A DNA stretch of 64,000 nt from Oreohelix idahoensis (taxonomy: Eukaryota > Mollusca > Gastropoda > Stylommatophora > Oreohelicidae): positions 310,001 to 374,000 of the forward strand of contig JAMPIV010004462.1 in NCBI GenBank assembly GCA_024509875.1, given 5' to 3'. Below, in pieces: positions 11,879 to 22,528 of this stretch. The position numbers and the translations under genes were made by a program. Under the pieces are notes generated by a model. It did not search any database and was not told the origin of the DNA. It saw only the letters and a list, made by a program, of their open reading frames with translations. Every line of letters starts with the position of its first letter. Positions within the stretch are counted from its first letter, which is position 1.

Positions 11879-12633
11879 CATATGTCGTCAATGTAGGTAA
11901 TTATGTCTGATCTACCTGATAAAATTTTTCGCATCATGCGAATAAAGGTAGCTGGAGAATTAATTAGCCCAAAAGGCATCACGTTCCACTGGTAAAGACC
12001 TTGTGGAGTTGAGAATGCTGTGTAGTATTTGGCTCTATCGGTTAGTGGAATCTGCCAATAACCTTTGGTTAAGTCAATCTTAGTGAAAAGTGTAGCATTG
12101 GATAGACGAGGAAGTAAATCGTCAAGGATAGGATGTGGTTCGCTATCAGGTACTGTCTGCGCATTAAGTTTCCCATAGTCAACACATAAACGTATGTTGT
12201 TGTCCTTTTTCCGGACAATGACTAAAAGTGAAGAAAATGGAGATGTACTAGTCTCAATAATACCTAATGATATAATCTGTTCGAGTTCCTGAGATGTCTT
12301 ACTCAGAAAATGTAGAGGTACAGAATAAGGATGAACACGAATTGGTGTATCATCGTTAAGAATAATATCGTGACTAATTACAGATGTGCAACCCGGTGCA
12401 TCCGTTAACACATCTGGGAATGATTTTAGAAGATCAGCAATACGTTGATGCTGTTGCGGTGTAACCGTAGAAGAAATGGTCACATCACGCTAAGATTCAG
12501 TAGATTGGACAATAAGTACAGGTAAAGGCATCTGCACTTCAGGAAAAGAAGATTCTTCCTCCTGTATAACAGATAAATTAGAATAATGACAAGTAGATAC
12601 CGTATTGTCATCTAGTTCATGAAAAATTGACTA
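11879..12633 (-). pseudogene. Element B pol, first part: RT fingers and palm
   Basis: On the minus strand the frame open over 11845-12483 carries the N-terminal RT region: 'IRVHPYSVPLHFLSKT', 'IRLCVDYGKLNAQ' (the usual YRKLN is YGKLN here), 'TLFTKIDLTKGYWQIPL' with the first catalytic aspartate, 'MPFGLINSPATFIRMM', and YIDD at the very end. The next codons are interrupted by element C. A stop just upstream replaces the tryptophan codon of element A's 'ESWRDV'. Similarity with A begins abruptly at 12633, marking the edge of the missing integrase and GPY/F region. Confidence 0.9.
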
Positions 12634-12760
12634 AGTGTTCAGTAATAGAAAATGTACAAGATCTAATTCCCAAGAAAAGAAATGACCAATAAAGAAAAGA
12701 AATGATGAATGACTATGTTAAGTCATCAACGATATGAGACAAATGTGTTACCATAGCATG
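12634..12760. other. Junction sequence between the RRM frame and RT in element B
   Basis: About 130 bases separate the stop of the gag-PR-RRM frame from where similarity with element A restarts. The equivalent place in A holds integrase and the GPY/F module (about 57180-58320). No integrase motif is seen here. Confidence 0.6.
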
Positions 12761-13942
12761 TTATCTGCGTGACGCAGCATTAGGTACTAATTGTAACCGT
12801 AGACAATGATGGTTAAAGTAAGCACCATTATCCTGCTCGATGACCATTCGAGCATCTCTATTGTTACGAAATGTAACTATAGCTTCACCATACCTGTCAT
12901 TGGTAGGTGACAACAACCGTACAAACATAACGTCTGCCGTGTCATTAAAGAAATTGCGAAGTGCCTGCCATCTGGTACCTTGTGGCAGATTGCGCACTAA
13001 CACGGTGCGAGAATATGCACCTTTCCCAATGTAAGTGGGATTAGTGTCACTAACATGATAAATAGTTCTTCTATTTAATCTTTTGGTTATGGTAGTCTTA
13101 TGAGATGATGTCTCATAATGATTGACATAATTATTTGTCCTAATTTTATTAGTTAAGTTCATAAGAACTCCACCATCATTACCCTTGTCTAGGACATTTT
13201 TTCTTTGACCATTTTCTACAATTTCATTCAGATCACTGTTAATATGATCTTGTCGCCAACATTTATTTTCTGACTTGGCAGTATTCTCTTGAGAAAAGGT
13301 ATATCTGCCTCGAAATGATTTTCCAATCTTCCTAGGATGGGCTGGTAGTTTAGTATCCTTTTTATCCTGTAGGAGAGTCTTATCCTTCTCCTCATCGATT
13401 TCCAGAATGGTACTGAGACTGAAATTGGAGAAAACTGTGCCACATGTATTCATTTTGTTGGCCCGTAATGTAGCCATTGCAATGACAGCGTTAGCATTGC
13501 AATAAGATTGCACATTCTTCAATTCCCATTCCTCAATTTCCTGTGGGGAACAATCCTTACTACCATGGATGCGTCCCAACATCAGATCTGCAATTGGATT
13601 CTGAAGCATGCATACCTTAACTTGTCCTGAAAAGAAAGGTGTATTAACATGGACAATAGCTGTGGGGTAAAACTCAATATTCCCCCCGAAAGTCATGCAA
13701 CGGACATATTCCCCAGTTGCACAGCTAGGATGTACCAGCGACTGTCGCACTCCAATTGTTGTGGACCCCGAATCTCTCAATACAGAAACTATGGAAACAT
13801 TAACTATCCCTCTGTTAAAAATCAGAGAGCCTGTTCCATCATTGGCTGCAAGACCTACTTCTGGTGGAATGTGTCCGCAGTTTAGCACTGTCTCCTTTGC
13901 CTTCCGAAAAATAAGATTGCATTGTGGGCAACTATTCGCCAC
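12761..13942 (-). CDS. Element B protease with C-terminal RNA-recognition motif (RRM)
   Basis: This 393-residue frame is the C-terminal part of a gag-protease polyprotein. It starts with C-x2-C-x13-C-x-H ('CPQC...CGH'), then an aspartic protease with active site DSG in 'VLRDSGSTTIGVRQSL' and a 'DLMLGRIHGSKDC' end. After a basic linker of about 160 residues comes an RRM over the last ~80 residues (12770-13009). Its RNP2-like strand is 'TVLVRNLP', followed by 'LRNFF', an RNP1-like 'YGEAIVTFRN', and 'NGAYFNHHCLRLQLVPN'. The frame stops just after the RRM. RRMs bind single-stranded RNA and are known in LINE ORF1 proteins. Finding one fused to gag-protease of an LTR element is unusual. A homologous RRM sits at the same place in element E. 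Confidence 0.85.
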   Translation of the reverse strand: MANSCPQCNLIFRKAKETVLNCGHIPPEVGLAANDGTGSLIFNRGIVNVSIVSVLRDSGSTTIGVRQSLVHPSCATGEYVRCMTFGGNIEFYPTAIVHVNTPFFSGQVKVCMLQNPIADLMLGRIHGSKDCSPQEIEEWELKNVQSYCNANAVIAMATLRANKMNTCGTVFSNFSLSTILEIDEEKDKTLLQDKKDTKLPAHPRKIGKSFRGRYTFSQENTAKSENKCWRQDHINSDLNEIVENGQRKNVLDKGNDGGVLMNLTNKIRTNNYVNHYETSSHKTTITKRLNRRTIYHVSDTNPTYIGKGAYSRTVLVRNLPQGTRWQALRNFFNDTADVMFVRLLSPTNDRYGEAIVTFRNNRDARMVIEQDNGAYFNHHCLRLQLVPNAASRR

Positions 13943-13950
13943 GTTATAAT

Positions 13951-14337
13951 TTATAGCAAAACATGCAGCAGAAGATTGTATTGCATTATCGTTAGGTCGA
14001 ACCTGAACACTAGGGGTTGTATCATTTGTAACTGCTGCACTAGTATTATGGTGAAAATGGGATGATCCACGAGAATGAGATCGATTACGGGAATAATCGT
14101 TAGAATTATCTCGTTGTCCCCTGTAGTAACTGTTATCTCGATGTCTCGAGCCACGATTATTAGCATTCCAATTGCTGTTATTATTGTAGTTATTTGATCT
14201 ATTATAATTAGCGTTCTGTTGACTGTTGTTGTAGGTTGATTGCTGTGAATAATTCCTATTCCGTGATCTTCCTCTGTTGAAATCATTTTTATTGTTGAAA
14301 TTATTATTATTATTATGTCCTTTATGAAAATTAACAT
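13951..14337 (-). pseudogene. Element B Gag low-complexity RNA-binding linker, frameshifted
   Basis: In the gag-protease frame this region encodes an N/Y/R-rich segment with RG, RS and SR dipeptides, collinear with residues ~330-460 of element A Gag. The long Ile/Thr-rich open frame over the same interval is its shadow in another frame. A break near 14340-14370 separates it from the capsid part. The composition resembles RGG/prion-like RNA-binding regions. Confidence 0.7.
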
Positions 14338-14369
14338 TGTAATTTCCCTTGAACCTACTTCTGTCTACG

Positions 14370-14819
14370 CTATGAGGTCTCGGTTATGTTATTGTTATAG
14401 TATGCCATATTGGAAGCCACAGGTAGAGGTTCCCTTATCAAAGAGTTAGAAATGTTCGCATTCGGATGCGCATTGCAATAGTTCAAAGAAATTTTTTCTA
14501 ACTCGTCAATGGTAACTGGCTTTCGTTCTTGCAAATATGCGAAGAATGGTGGGCTGACAGAGGATAATACCTTATCACGTAACAACAAATCAACTAATTT
14601 GTCATATGATTTGTTGACATCTGCCAGTTCAAGCCATCTATTAAATGTATTGCGAATGTTCGCAATAAACCCTGCAAAGTCTTTAGGAGAGTCAGGTAAG
14701 ATATTTTTAAATTTTAACCTACAATTTTCTTCGTCCAAATGAAACCATCGTAAAAGTAAGGTTTTAATAGCATCATAATTATTAGCTATTGTTGGGTCAG
14801 CATTCAGAGATGCCGTCAA
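14370..14819 (-). pseudogene. Element B Gag, capsid part
   Basis: The 149 residues are homologous to the central capsid of element A Gag, including 'FAGFIANIRNTFNRWLELA' and 'LLLRDKVLSSVSPPFFAYL', a SCAN-like helical region. The frame is separated from the N-terminal piece by a stop near 14856 and from the protease part by a frameshift near 14360. Gag of B is thus in at least three pieces. Confidence 0.85.
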
Positions 14820-14855
14820 TGGTTCCCCATCTAAAAATTCATTTAACTTAAGTAC

Positions 14856-15335
14856 CTATGTATCCTTAGGCAAGTGATTTGATTTGCATGTCTGTTCAAA
14901 TCTTGATAAAAATGATGATAAATCATCAAAATTTAATTTAAAATGGGGTAATTTAAAGTTGTAAAAATGTTTGTTTTGGTTGGATGAAGACCCATTTTGT
15001 GCGTTATCATTCTGGGTTGCAGCAGCACCTTGTGCCTGTAATCTAGCTGCTTCCACCTTAAGACGTGTTAATTCCATCTCTTGTTCCATTTCCCGCCTTC
15101 GTTCTTCCCTTTCCTGTCTAGCAATTTCTCTTTGTCTATTTTCTTTTTCTATTTCTTTCATTTCACGGTCTGCCTCTTCTTTTTTTAATGTAGCTTTCCT
15201 TCTCTCTTCTTTTTCCTCCTGTTCCGCTAATTCTGCTTTATATTTAGCAAATTCTGCCAATGAGTATGCTTCTAAAGCTTCTCCCTTTTTACCAAAATCT
15301 TTCCCATTTTTAATAAAATGATCCAAGGTAAGCAT
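14856..15335 (-). pseudogene. Element B Gag, N-terminal coiled coil
   Basis: The frame starts with 'MLTLDHFIKNGKDFGKKG', nearly the same as the start of element A Gag (60404) and related to that of E (40906). It continues with a long E/K/R-rich coiled coil (~30-95) and the beginning of the capsid, 'LDDLSSFLSRFEQ' in similar form. A stop at 14856 ends it prematurely where A reads through. Confidence 0.85.
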
Positions 15336-17094
15336 CTTGCCTTTTTTCTTGTAAGTAATTACAGATCTATAATAATCAATAATAAAATCTATGTCCTTAT
15401 TTGTAACAGCTCAAAATATGAATACTCAGTATAACCAACTGTAATATCCTCTTAATAATAGTTGTAAGTTTAACAACTATTCAATATTTTATAATAAAAT
15501 TATATGTAATCAATAATCTATATCATAAATAGTTATGATATTTATTTATATCAGATGCTGTGTTTATTTCCTGCACCTAATATAATTATTAAATAATTAT
15601 GGGCATTATTCCTCCATCACAGCGGGCTGATCACCCGTTTGCCAGTCACTTAGATTACGGAAACAACAGCAAATGGGTTGATTTGCCATTGCCATAAAGA
15701 CGCCACTAGGCATGATGGGAAACAATGGCAAAGAAAACCTATCTGCTGTTGCCCTAAGACGCCACTAGGCGTAATGGCCACTGACTGCTTTGACGGTCGG
15801 TGGCTAAGGACGGAAGAAGAGAAGAAGAATTCCTCCATGAACTATTTTATTTAATTAAAGAAATGTGAGGAGTCAACAATATAGTACTATGAAAATGTAC
15901 CAATTACTATGTTATATATATAGTTTTTTAATTCAACACATATTCATGGTGTGAATACCAAAAAATAATTCAATAAATTATTTTAATATAAAATTTTTAC
16001 TTGCACTTATAAAGTTTTGATTTTATGCCTTACTCATCATGTATAAAGTGCTTTGCTAGTTTCTAGAACCACCACTGCAAATTGTTGCAATGTTCTTGAT
16101 TCATCATCAAAGTTACCAATAATTAATTAAATTAATTAAATATATTATTAAAATCAATTCATAGAAATATTATTATTACATAACATTAATGAAGACAATA
16201 CAAATGATTAACCAAGGCTTTACAGTACAGTAGCACAATACAAAAGTGACATTTTCACAAAAATAGGTGATATTATAAAACCAAGTCTACTAACCGGAAA
16301 TATAGAAGGGTGAAGGTTAAATGAAGTAAAAGAACATATTTGGCACTACGAATGATGACGTCACAGGACTCATTTGACGATAATACAATACATTTAAATA
16401 AAATTAAAGATAGCCAGATTAGAATAAACAGGATAGATTACGAACATATGACTGTAACTGAATAAAAATCAAACTGAATACGGTAAAATACAACGGTTAT
16501 TTTACAGAACTAGACACCTAACATACAAGGTGAATTAATGCAGGTCCGAACGAAACAATCACCAGTAATGTCTTTGACGCGTTCTTCGCGAAATGCGATT
16601 AATTCACGACCCTAAGGAACGATCGGAATTGAGCTTGACGTTCGAAAAGCCATAAGTTCAATTCCGATTCCCAGCCTACCTCCCACTACATGTAAAAAGA
16701 CAGAAACGATATTTAACATGGCTAAAAAAAAAAGAACATGGCATGGTTGGACAAAAAGGACGAAATATTGTAACGTTTAAAATCAGTTACTTACCTTTTT
16801 TTTTTTTTTGGCAGTAATTCAGTACATTATCTGCTTCGCCAACAGACTCGCAAGCTTGTTTGAAACAATGAAGACGTTAGCAATACGTTTCATTTGCTGT
16901 TTGAGAGCTGCAAACAATTTTTTTGAAGGGCATTGATTGTTCCTGGCTTTTGCAACCGTTCATACTGTTGTCAAGGGCATGACGTCACCGGTGTTTTCGC
17001 ATAATAATGTCCATTTCGGCTCGAAAGGAAAAATGTTTTATTTTTTTGAGGTTCGCTCTTTTGAAAAGTTTCAAGACCACTATTGGCCACCAGT
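15336..17094 (-). other. 5' leader of element B
   Basis: A 1.76-kb untranslated region lies between 5' LTR and gag. It is partly collinear with 60405-61642 of element A; the shared blocks include 'gacgcgttcttcgcgaaatgc'. Directly inside the LTR the minus strand reads AC, then TGGTGGCCAATAGTGG, a weak candidate primer site. A 211-bp insertion (15618-15828) lies within it. No gene was seen. Confidence 0.7.
15618..15828 (+). mobile_element. 211-bp SINE-like insertion in the B leader
   Basis: The block is flanked by a perfect 10-bp duplication ATTCCTCCAT (15608-15617 and 15829-15838) and is absent from the matching place in element A (about 60683). It ends in a purine-rich tail of GAAGAA type. 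It contains two copies of a ~23-bp motif around 'gacgccactagg', about 75 bp apart. No clear A/B promoter boxes were found, so the class is uncertain; a short retroposed element fits best. Confidence 0.7.
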
Positions 17095-17904
17095 TGTGGC
17101 GGGTGTTGCGGTTCCTTGTTCTTATATTATTTATTGAATATTAAAGTCACTCTCTTGACGTAGTTAATGTTTGTTATGGATGGTTAGCTCTGACCATCAG
17201 AACATCCCTTCGACGTTCTGATTTGCATATTGTATATTAGTTGATTTCCCCTGTGGGAGAGTTATCGTGCTGAGAAACGTAAACATTAACAGCTGTGGAA
17301 CCGAACCCGAAACGTAAGTAAAAGATCAAGCCTTCTGTTCTGAGTCCACATGTATTGACGTTCATGTAAACGATATCCGACATTCACAAAACTTCATGTA
17401 CAGTTCAGCATAACAATAAATTCCAAATAATACCAGTAAGTATCCGTCCGTGTCAAAACAATATGTCAGATGAACATCATGGCTATGTACATGCGCTGCT
17501 GTAGTCAACAGCCAGAAATGAGCGCATGAGTTCTCGACAGCTACAAATTGAATCATAATACGATTCTCCTTCCATCATTTAATTTACTTAATAATCTCAT
17601 ACTTTGGATTAATATCCGAACTGACCCTGAGTTCTACATTGATTCATATATAGGCTATATACTAAGCCTCTCCTTGGAAGAAATACAAGACACGACTTCT
17701 CTGCTTGACGGATAGCGTAACAAGGGCCATGTAACCAAGTCACCAAGCGTGACCTTCCCAACGCGAATGCGTCATAATCTTAGCATATATTTCGCGTTCA
17801 GTATACCGTAAAATATCGACATATTCTATTAATGTTATTGACCCCTAAACGTTGCGCACTACTAACCCCCAGCAGACGCCGTCATTTAAAATAACACCGT
17901 AACA
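17095..17904 (-). repeat. 5' LTR of element B
   Basis: This 810-bp LTR begins TGTGGCGGG and ends CCGTAACA on the + strand and is followed by GAAGG. It matches 1799-2529 almost base for base except for the 79-bp block missing there. It is also clearly related to the element A LTR. Confidence 0.92.
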
Positions 17905-17909
17905 GAAGG

Positions 17910-18540
17910 TTATGCATCCTTCGTTATACCTAGTATACTATACTATTCCACATTTAAGTACAGGTACATTACAAACAAACGAAAAGGGTCATAGCTTTAT
18001 ACCAACCTATGCCACCATTATCGCACAAGCCTGATCTCGTCGCTACTTGTCAAAATTTTGTTAGAAAATGGCGTCTCCAACTAATGCTTTTTCCCCAATA
18101 TCAACTACTCTGGCCAATGATTATCCTTATTTCACTTGTAAACAAAGTCTTTCAAAAATACAATTCAATTTTCTATTACGTTACTCGGGTGATATATGTT
18201 TAGTACGAGGTCGGCCAATAATATTTCGTCTCACTTCAAATTCCACCCAATACCCTTCATCGTACCATCTTAGCCTAGCTTTCACCTAATTTTTTCCCCA
18301 AAAATATGCGATCAATCTAAGCAGATATGACTTGACCTGACAGTATCTCTGATTCTCTATGTATTGTTTTATCAATATTTGATTATTTAATGGACTATTT
18401 AGATAACTAACAACATATTCTTGGTCAGCAAGTCTTCAGGTACACGAACATACGATTTTTATGGGGCTATGTGGCTTGGTTCAAAATTCTATCTTTTTTT
18501 CTATGTTAGTTTCAAGCTAAATACGAGAGCTTATAATATA
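17910..18540. other. Non-coding DNA right of element B
   Basis: No gene or recognisable repeat was seen. Short open frames on the + strand near 18009-18289 have no recognisable motif and are likely chance. Confidence 0.45.
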
Positions 18541-19710
18541 ATAATATAATAGCCCTTCAGTCATAACTGACTATGGGAATGCGCCCCTGAGGTGACAGCC
18601 CTCAACTGCTTTTTTTCCTGGTGCTCCTTTCGACGTTTTCTCCTCATCTCTGCTTCTTGTGTGAGCCTCTCTTCGCCCAATCTGAAGTGGTGCCGTAAAT
18701 AGCATCGCCACTTAGTGCGATCGGCAGCTTCATCCTCCCATGTTGCTGGATCCATGTCCAGTGCCCTCATATCTCTCTTGCACACATCTTTGAACCTCAG
18801 CTGTGGTCGCCCAACTGTTCTCTTGCCATCTGCTAATTGTCCGTAGAAGATATCTTTTGGGATGCGACCATCTTCCATGCGGCGAACATGGCCAAGCCAG
18901 CAAAGTCTGCGCTGTCTAAGCAGCGTTTACATACTTTGAAGGCCAGCACGTGACAACACCTCGACATTTGTCACTTTATCTTTCCACGAGATGTCGAGGA
19001 TGCGGCGTAGACACCGCAAATGGAAGGTATTGAGCCTTCTTTCTTGCTTAGCATAGGTCGTCCAGGTCTCGCTGCCATAAAGGAGTGTGCTGGTGACGCA
19101 GGCATTATATACCGCAGCTTTGGTCTTCATTGTGAGTTTAGAGTTTCCCCAAACACGCGATGTGAGGCGGGCAAAGGTAGCTGCAGCTTTGCCAATGCGG
19201 CTGTCGATTTCTGTATCCAGTGAGAGTTTGTCATTGATGGTAGACCCTAGGTATGTGAAGTGGTGCACCACTGCCAATTCATAGTTATCGATAGTGATAA
19301 CTGGTGCAGCACCCACATCCTGACTCACTCGTCTTCTTTAGACTTATTGTGAGGTCAAAGTCCTTGCATGCTTTAGTGAAGCGATTCATCAAGCTCTGAA
19401 GTTCCTGTTGGCTTTGAGTGACGACTGCAGCATCATCAGCGAACAACAAGTCTCTTATAGTGACCCTTCTGATTTTTGTTTTTGCCTTCAGCCTTGAAAG
19501 ATTAAACAGACGGCCATCTGACCTAGTGTGAAGGCATATTCCTTCAGTTGCATCTCTGAATGCATGTGTCAAGAGTAAGGCAAAGAAGATTCCGAAGAGG
19601 GTCGGAGCCAGAACACAGCCTTGTTTAACGCCACTTCGTATATCAAAGAGCTGTGACGTGCTTCCAGCATATTGGACTTTTCCCTTCATGTCGTCCACAG
19701 TTCGAGTTTG
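18541..19710 (-). pseudogene. 5'-truncated LINE: end of reverse transcriptase and C-terminal tail
   Basis: The minus strand from 19698 to 18561 encodes the last third of a non-LTR reverse transcriptase: 'SGVKQGCVLAPTLF', the catalytic box 'FADDAAVV', then 'HFTYLGSTI', 'LLYGSETWTTY', 'LRCLRRILDISW', and the same 'GHVRRM...GRPQLRFKDVCKR' tail as at 985-1391. Two frame changes (near 19290-19330 and 18880-18930) break it. The 5' end, including endonuclease, is missing. The 3' side runs into TA-rich sequence. The clade looks RTE-like. Confidence 0.85.
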
Positions 19711-20280
19711 ACCCTAATCCCCATGCACCCAATGGGGAAAGCAGACAGTGGCGGGACAACGCCTTATTGACTGGGGGCTGCCCAGCTTGAAGCGGGCGGT
19801 AGCTGTCCAGTGAGATCCTAGAACCTCTCCCACTGTCGGAAGTAGCCCCTGGCGCCATGCCCTACGCCAGTTGGGCAAAATGCTTATAACCGGTAACTGC
19901 TACTTCCCGTGTTTTGCCGACATCTATATATTCCCGCAAGGCAGCGGTGGTTTGAATTCAGAGTTCCTTCTCTTAGATAAGCTACCAACCAAGGATCACG
20001 AGCCCTGTCTGCCCGAAGCTGCTGGTTTTAAGGCGCCAGTCGCTCGCCTTTGCCCCTTCTCCCGTCAGTAGAAACAGTTCCGCCGGGCTCAAATTGTCCA
20101 CAGGCTGTTTTTTTAACAGTTTTTCATCGTGGAATTTGGAGAGGGGAAACCCGCCTAGGGCAAAGCGTGCAAGTCGGTTGTAGAGTTAGAACCAATTTGA
20201 GACGTGATTTGCGTGTGTTATCTAGCCTTGCCCCTCCTTTCCCCAAATGCAGTTAGGCAAATAATTCTTGGAACTAGGAA
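19711..20280. other. GC-rich, repeat-like unclassified block
   Basis: The base composition is clearly more GC-rich than the surroundings. The block begins exactly where the LINE reverse-transcriptase similarity stops. Blocks such as 'ccatgccctacgccagttgggc' look like part of a dispersed repeat. Open frames on both strands here show no family motif. It could be the 5' portion of a LINE or an independent repeat; I cannot decide. Confidence 0.4.
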
Positions 20281-20689
20281 AAGTGGGGCGTTTATGTCAA
20301 GGATGAATTTGAAAATTCGGGTACCGTTTTGTTCGGCTTATGCGTTTGCAAATAATAAGCTGAAGGCGTAGGCGACAACTTACGATTCTCGCCGAAAATT
20401 TTTAGTATTATCTTGACTTTATGCACTATACTGTTATATTCTAATTTAGATATTGTATTTAGAAGTTCACCACAATCATCGTGAACATGAGTTAAGATTA
20501 TCTCTAAAATGTATCTTCAATCACTTGAAACCATTCACAAGATCTCTGAGAAAAATAGCCAATAGTAACAAATTATTATATCAATAAATCAAGTTAGATG
20601 CAAATGATGAATCTTTAGCTCAAAGTCGGTCCTATTGGACGGGTCTCAAACATGGAGACCGGAAAGATACATATTTTCATACACGTCTG

Positions 20690-21055
20690 ATTGCACTGCA
20701 TATAAAGATCAACATGGCATGACAAGATCCCTAAAGTTGAACTGATGGACAGAACCAGACAACTACCAGAAGAAAAAGAAGTGAGGAAAACTCGCTGGCT
20801 TCGATAGAAAAACCAGTGGATAGCATTAGAAGACAAACTTTGATTTGGAATTATGACAGCAAGAGAATAGATGAGCCAACAAGTGGAGAAAAGAGCTGGA
20901 GACAAAGATGAAAGGAAATAAGGAAGGCATAGAAAAAGGCCTTAATCAGATGCCAAATGGCAGGAAAGCTTGGCGGGTATTTGTTGAAGGTCTGTGCTCC
21001 ACAATGAGCTTAAATATATGATTGAATGAATCACAGAATGAATGAATGACTGTAT
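20690..21055 (+). pseudogene. Decayed LINE 3' end, + strand
   Basis: In + strand translation, broken by stops, fragments resemble the last part of RTE-like ORF2: 'LMDRTRQLPEEKEVRKTRW', and a C-terminus of the form 'GRKAWRVFVEGLCSTMS' followed by a stop. It is followed by GAAT-type repeats (21022-21052), the kind of short microsatellite tail many such LINEs carry. Identification rests on these short motifs only. Confidence 0.45.
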
Positions 21056-21118
21056 AAAGATCTTCTGCGTGTTTGAGTTTAACTTATTGTCAACTCTATT
21101 CATATTGTCTTTTGTCAG

Positions 21119-21276
21119 ACGGTTTCTACAAAACAGCATTTCCAGACTCTCAGTTCTCACCCGATATAACGCCTTTGATCTTGGCCGCCCAGAAAAATCA
21201 GTTCGAGATTGTTCAGCTGTTGCTAGTTAGAGGAGAAACCATCATGAAGCCGCATAAGTTTAGTTGCGGTTGCCAG
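21119..21276 (+). CDS. TRPC/TRP-family channel exon: end of ankyrin repeats and start of linker
   Basis: This exon encodes 52 codons plus two bases of a split codon. It follows a pyrimidine-rich tract ending in CAG and ends at CAG|gtatgt, a strong splice donor. The peptide includes 'FSPDITPLILAAQKNQFEIV' and 'LLLVRGETI', a typical last ankyrin repeat of TRPC proteins. It ends with 'KPHKFSCGCQ', the first part of the H-x3-C-x-C-x2-C zinc site known from TRPC4/5 structures. The upstream intron is phase 1 and the downstream one phase 0, matching the exon at 51125. TRPC proteins form tetrameric cation channels in the plasma membrane. Earlier exons were not found in the window, and the subfamily cannot be fixed from so little sequence. 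Confidence 0.9.
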
Positions 21277-22488
21277 GTATGTACGTATATTGATTAGTGA
21301 TAGTTAAATTAATTTTGCATTAAGGTTGTTGAGACGAACCTGTGTGCTCTGCTTGGCATATGTTATTCCACACAAGCTAGAAAAAGCGACACAATACAAC
21401 ATCACGAAATGAGCATCGATTAGATCAATTTCCCTGCTCTTCAACAGTTCTTCTCCAAGGGGTCAATCTTTCTTTCCCCTGTGGATTCCAGTCAAGGGCA
21501 ACTCTGGCTATGAACCATCAAATCATTTTAAAAAATGCATTAACAAAAAATCTAGTGAGAGACAAACAATGCTCGTAATAATAAGAATAATCAAACTAGA
21601 TTCAAACTCTCACTATGATTGGGCTCGCTGACTTCTTCTGGTCAGCAACACAGCTGTTTAATTCCATTTATTTACCCTATCCCGCAGTTACTTCAAGCTT
21701 CCCCCCCCCTTCACCCTTTAACTGAGTCCACTTCCCAAAAGTCCTTCTTGTGTTTATATTCCGCTTGGATTACAGCAGTTGGCGGATCGCAGACGGAGAG
21801 ATGATCACCCGTTCCTCTCCCTATGCTGCTGACAATCCGTGGAAACAACCCAAACTATAACTCCCCCACGAAACAAATTTCCAGGACAAATGATAAGTCC
21901 TCTAGATGTACAGGTGTGCTTTAAATCTAGGATCTGAAGGGGTGGCAATGAATACACTCATGATTAAATATGCGTTGGAGGTAATAAATCCACTATTTGC
22001 GCAGGCCGCCCCTCCTTTGACTGCGCGTGATAATTTGGATGAAGTAGAGCTGGCGATGGCTACAGGATGTTAGACTGGCGATAACGTGTAGCTCTATGAA
22101 GTTGATGCCAGTGGAGCATGGGCGCTCCACTTACTTTGCTGGTGTGGCGTAAAATTCCCAGCACGGGAGATCACAAATGTACCCGTATTAGGATGCTAGT
22201 TAAATAAACAACTGTAGTTGGTGGGAACACCCCAATGTAAATGGGTTGATGAGTTATCCTGCCTTTCCAGGAAGGCAAAATCCGGCCGATGACTCAGAGT
22301 TCCCTTAACTCAGTCGGAGTTAACCGGTTCTCGCTGAAATGAAATTATATTCAAAAATCTATGAACAACTAGCCAACATAAATGTTACAACATCGAAAAA
22401 TAAACCAATTGCATAAACAGGTACATATGAACTTATTACAACCATTCCCACCCCAAGCGGTCCTTGCTGCTGACCTGGTCCCGCAGTT

Positions 22489-22492
<4 letters not shown>

Positions 22493-22524
<32 letters not shown>
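22493..22524. repeat. (TC)n microsatellite
   Basis: Sixteen uninterrupted TC dinucleotides in the TRPC intron. Confidence 0.9.

Positions 22525-22528
<4 letters not shown>

Larger units (their letters stand above)
1799..17904 (-). mobile_element. Element B: Gmr1-like Ty3/gypsy LTR retrotransposon with gag-PR-RRM, interrupted by element C
   Basis: Two LTRs (1799-2529 and 17095-17904) in the same orientation begin TGTGGCGGG and end ACCGTAACA on the + strand. They are flanked by a perfect 5-bp duplication, GAAGG at 1794-1798 and 17905-17909, so the whole interval is one insertion. Read on the minus strand the order is 5' LTR, long leader, gag, protease, RRM, a small junction, reverse transcriptase and RNase H, then 3' LTR. 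Element A at 53661-61642 is closely related in its RT and LTRs. B lacks the integrase and GPY/F region that A has. It also carries a nested LTR element (4450-11878) and a 211-bp insertion in its leader. Several frameshifts and stops make it non-functional. Confidence 0.93.

Noticed and set aside
13951..14337. Ile/Thr-rich frame of 128 residues in element B
   Set aside because: It is another frame of the N-rich Gag linker; the same shadow appears in element A at 58991-59368 and in E at 41869-42339.
19643..20256. Candidate coding exons in the GC-rich block
   Set aside because: Frames on both strands lack motifs or splice logic; a repeat is more likely.
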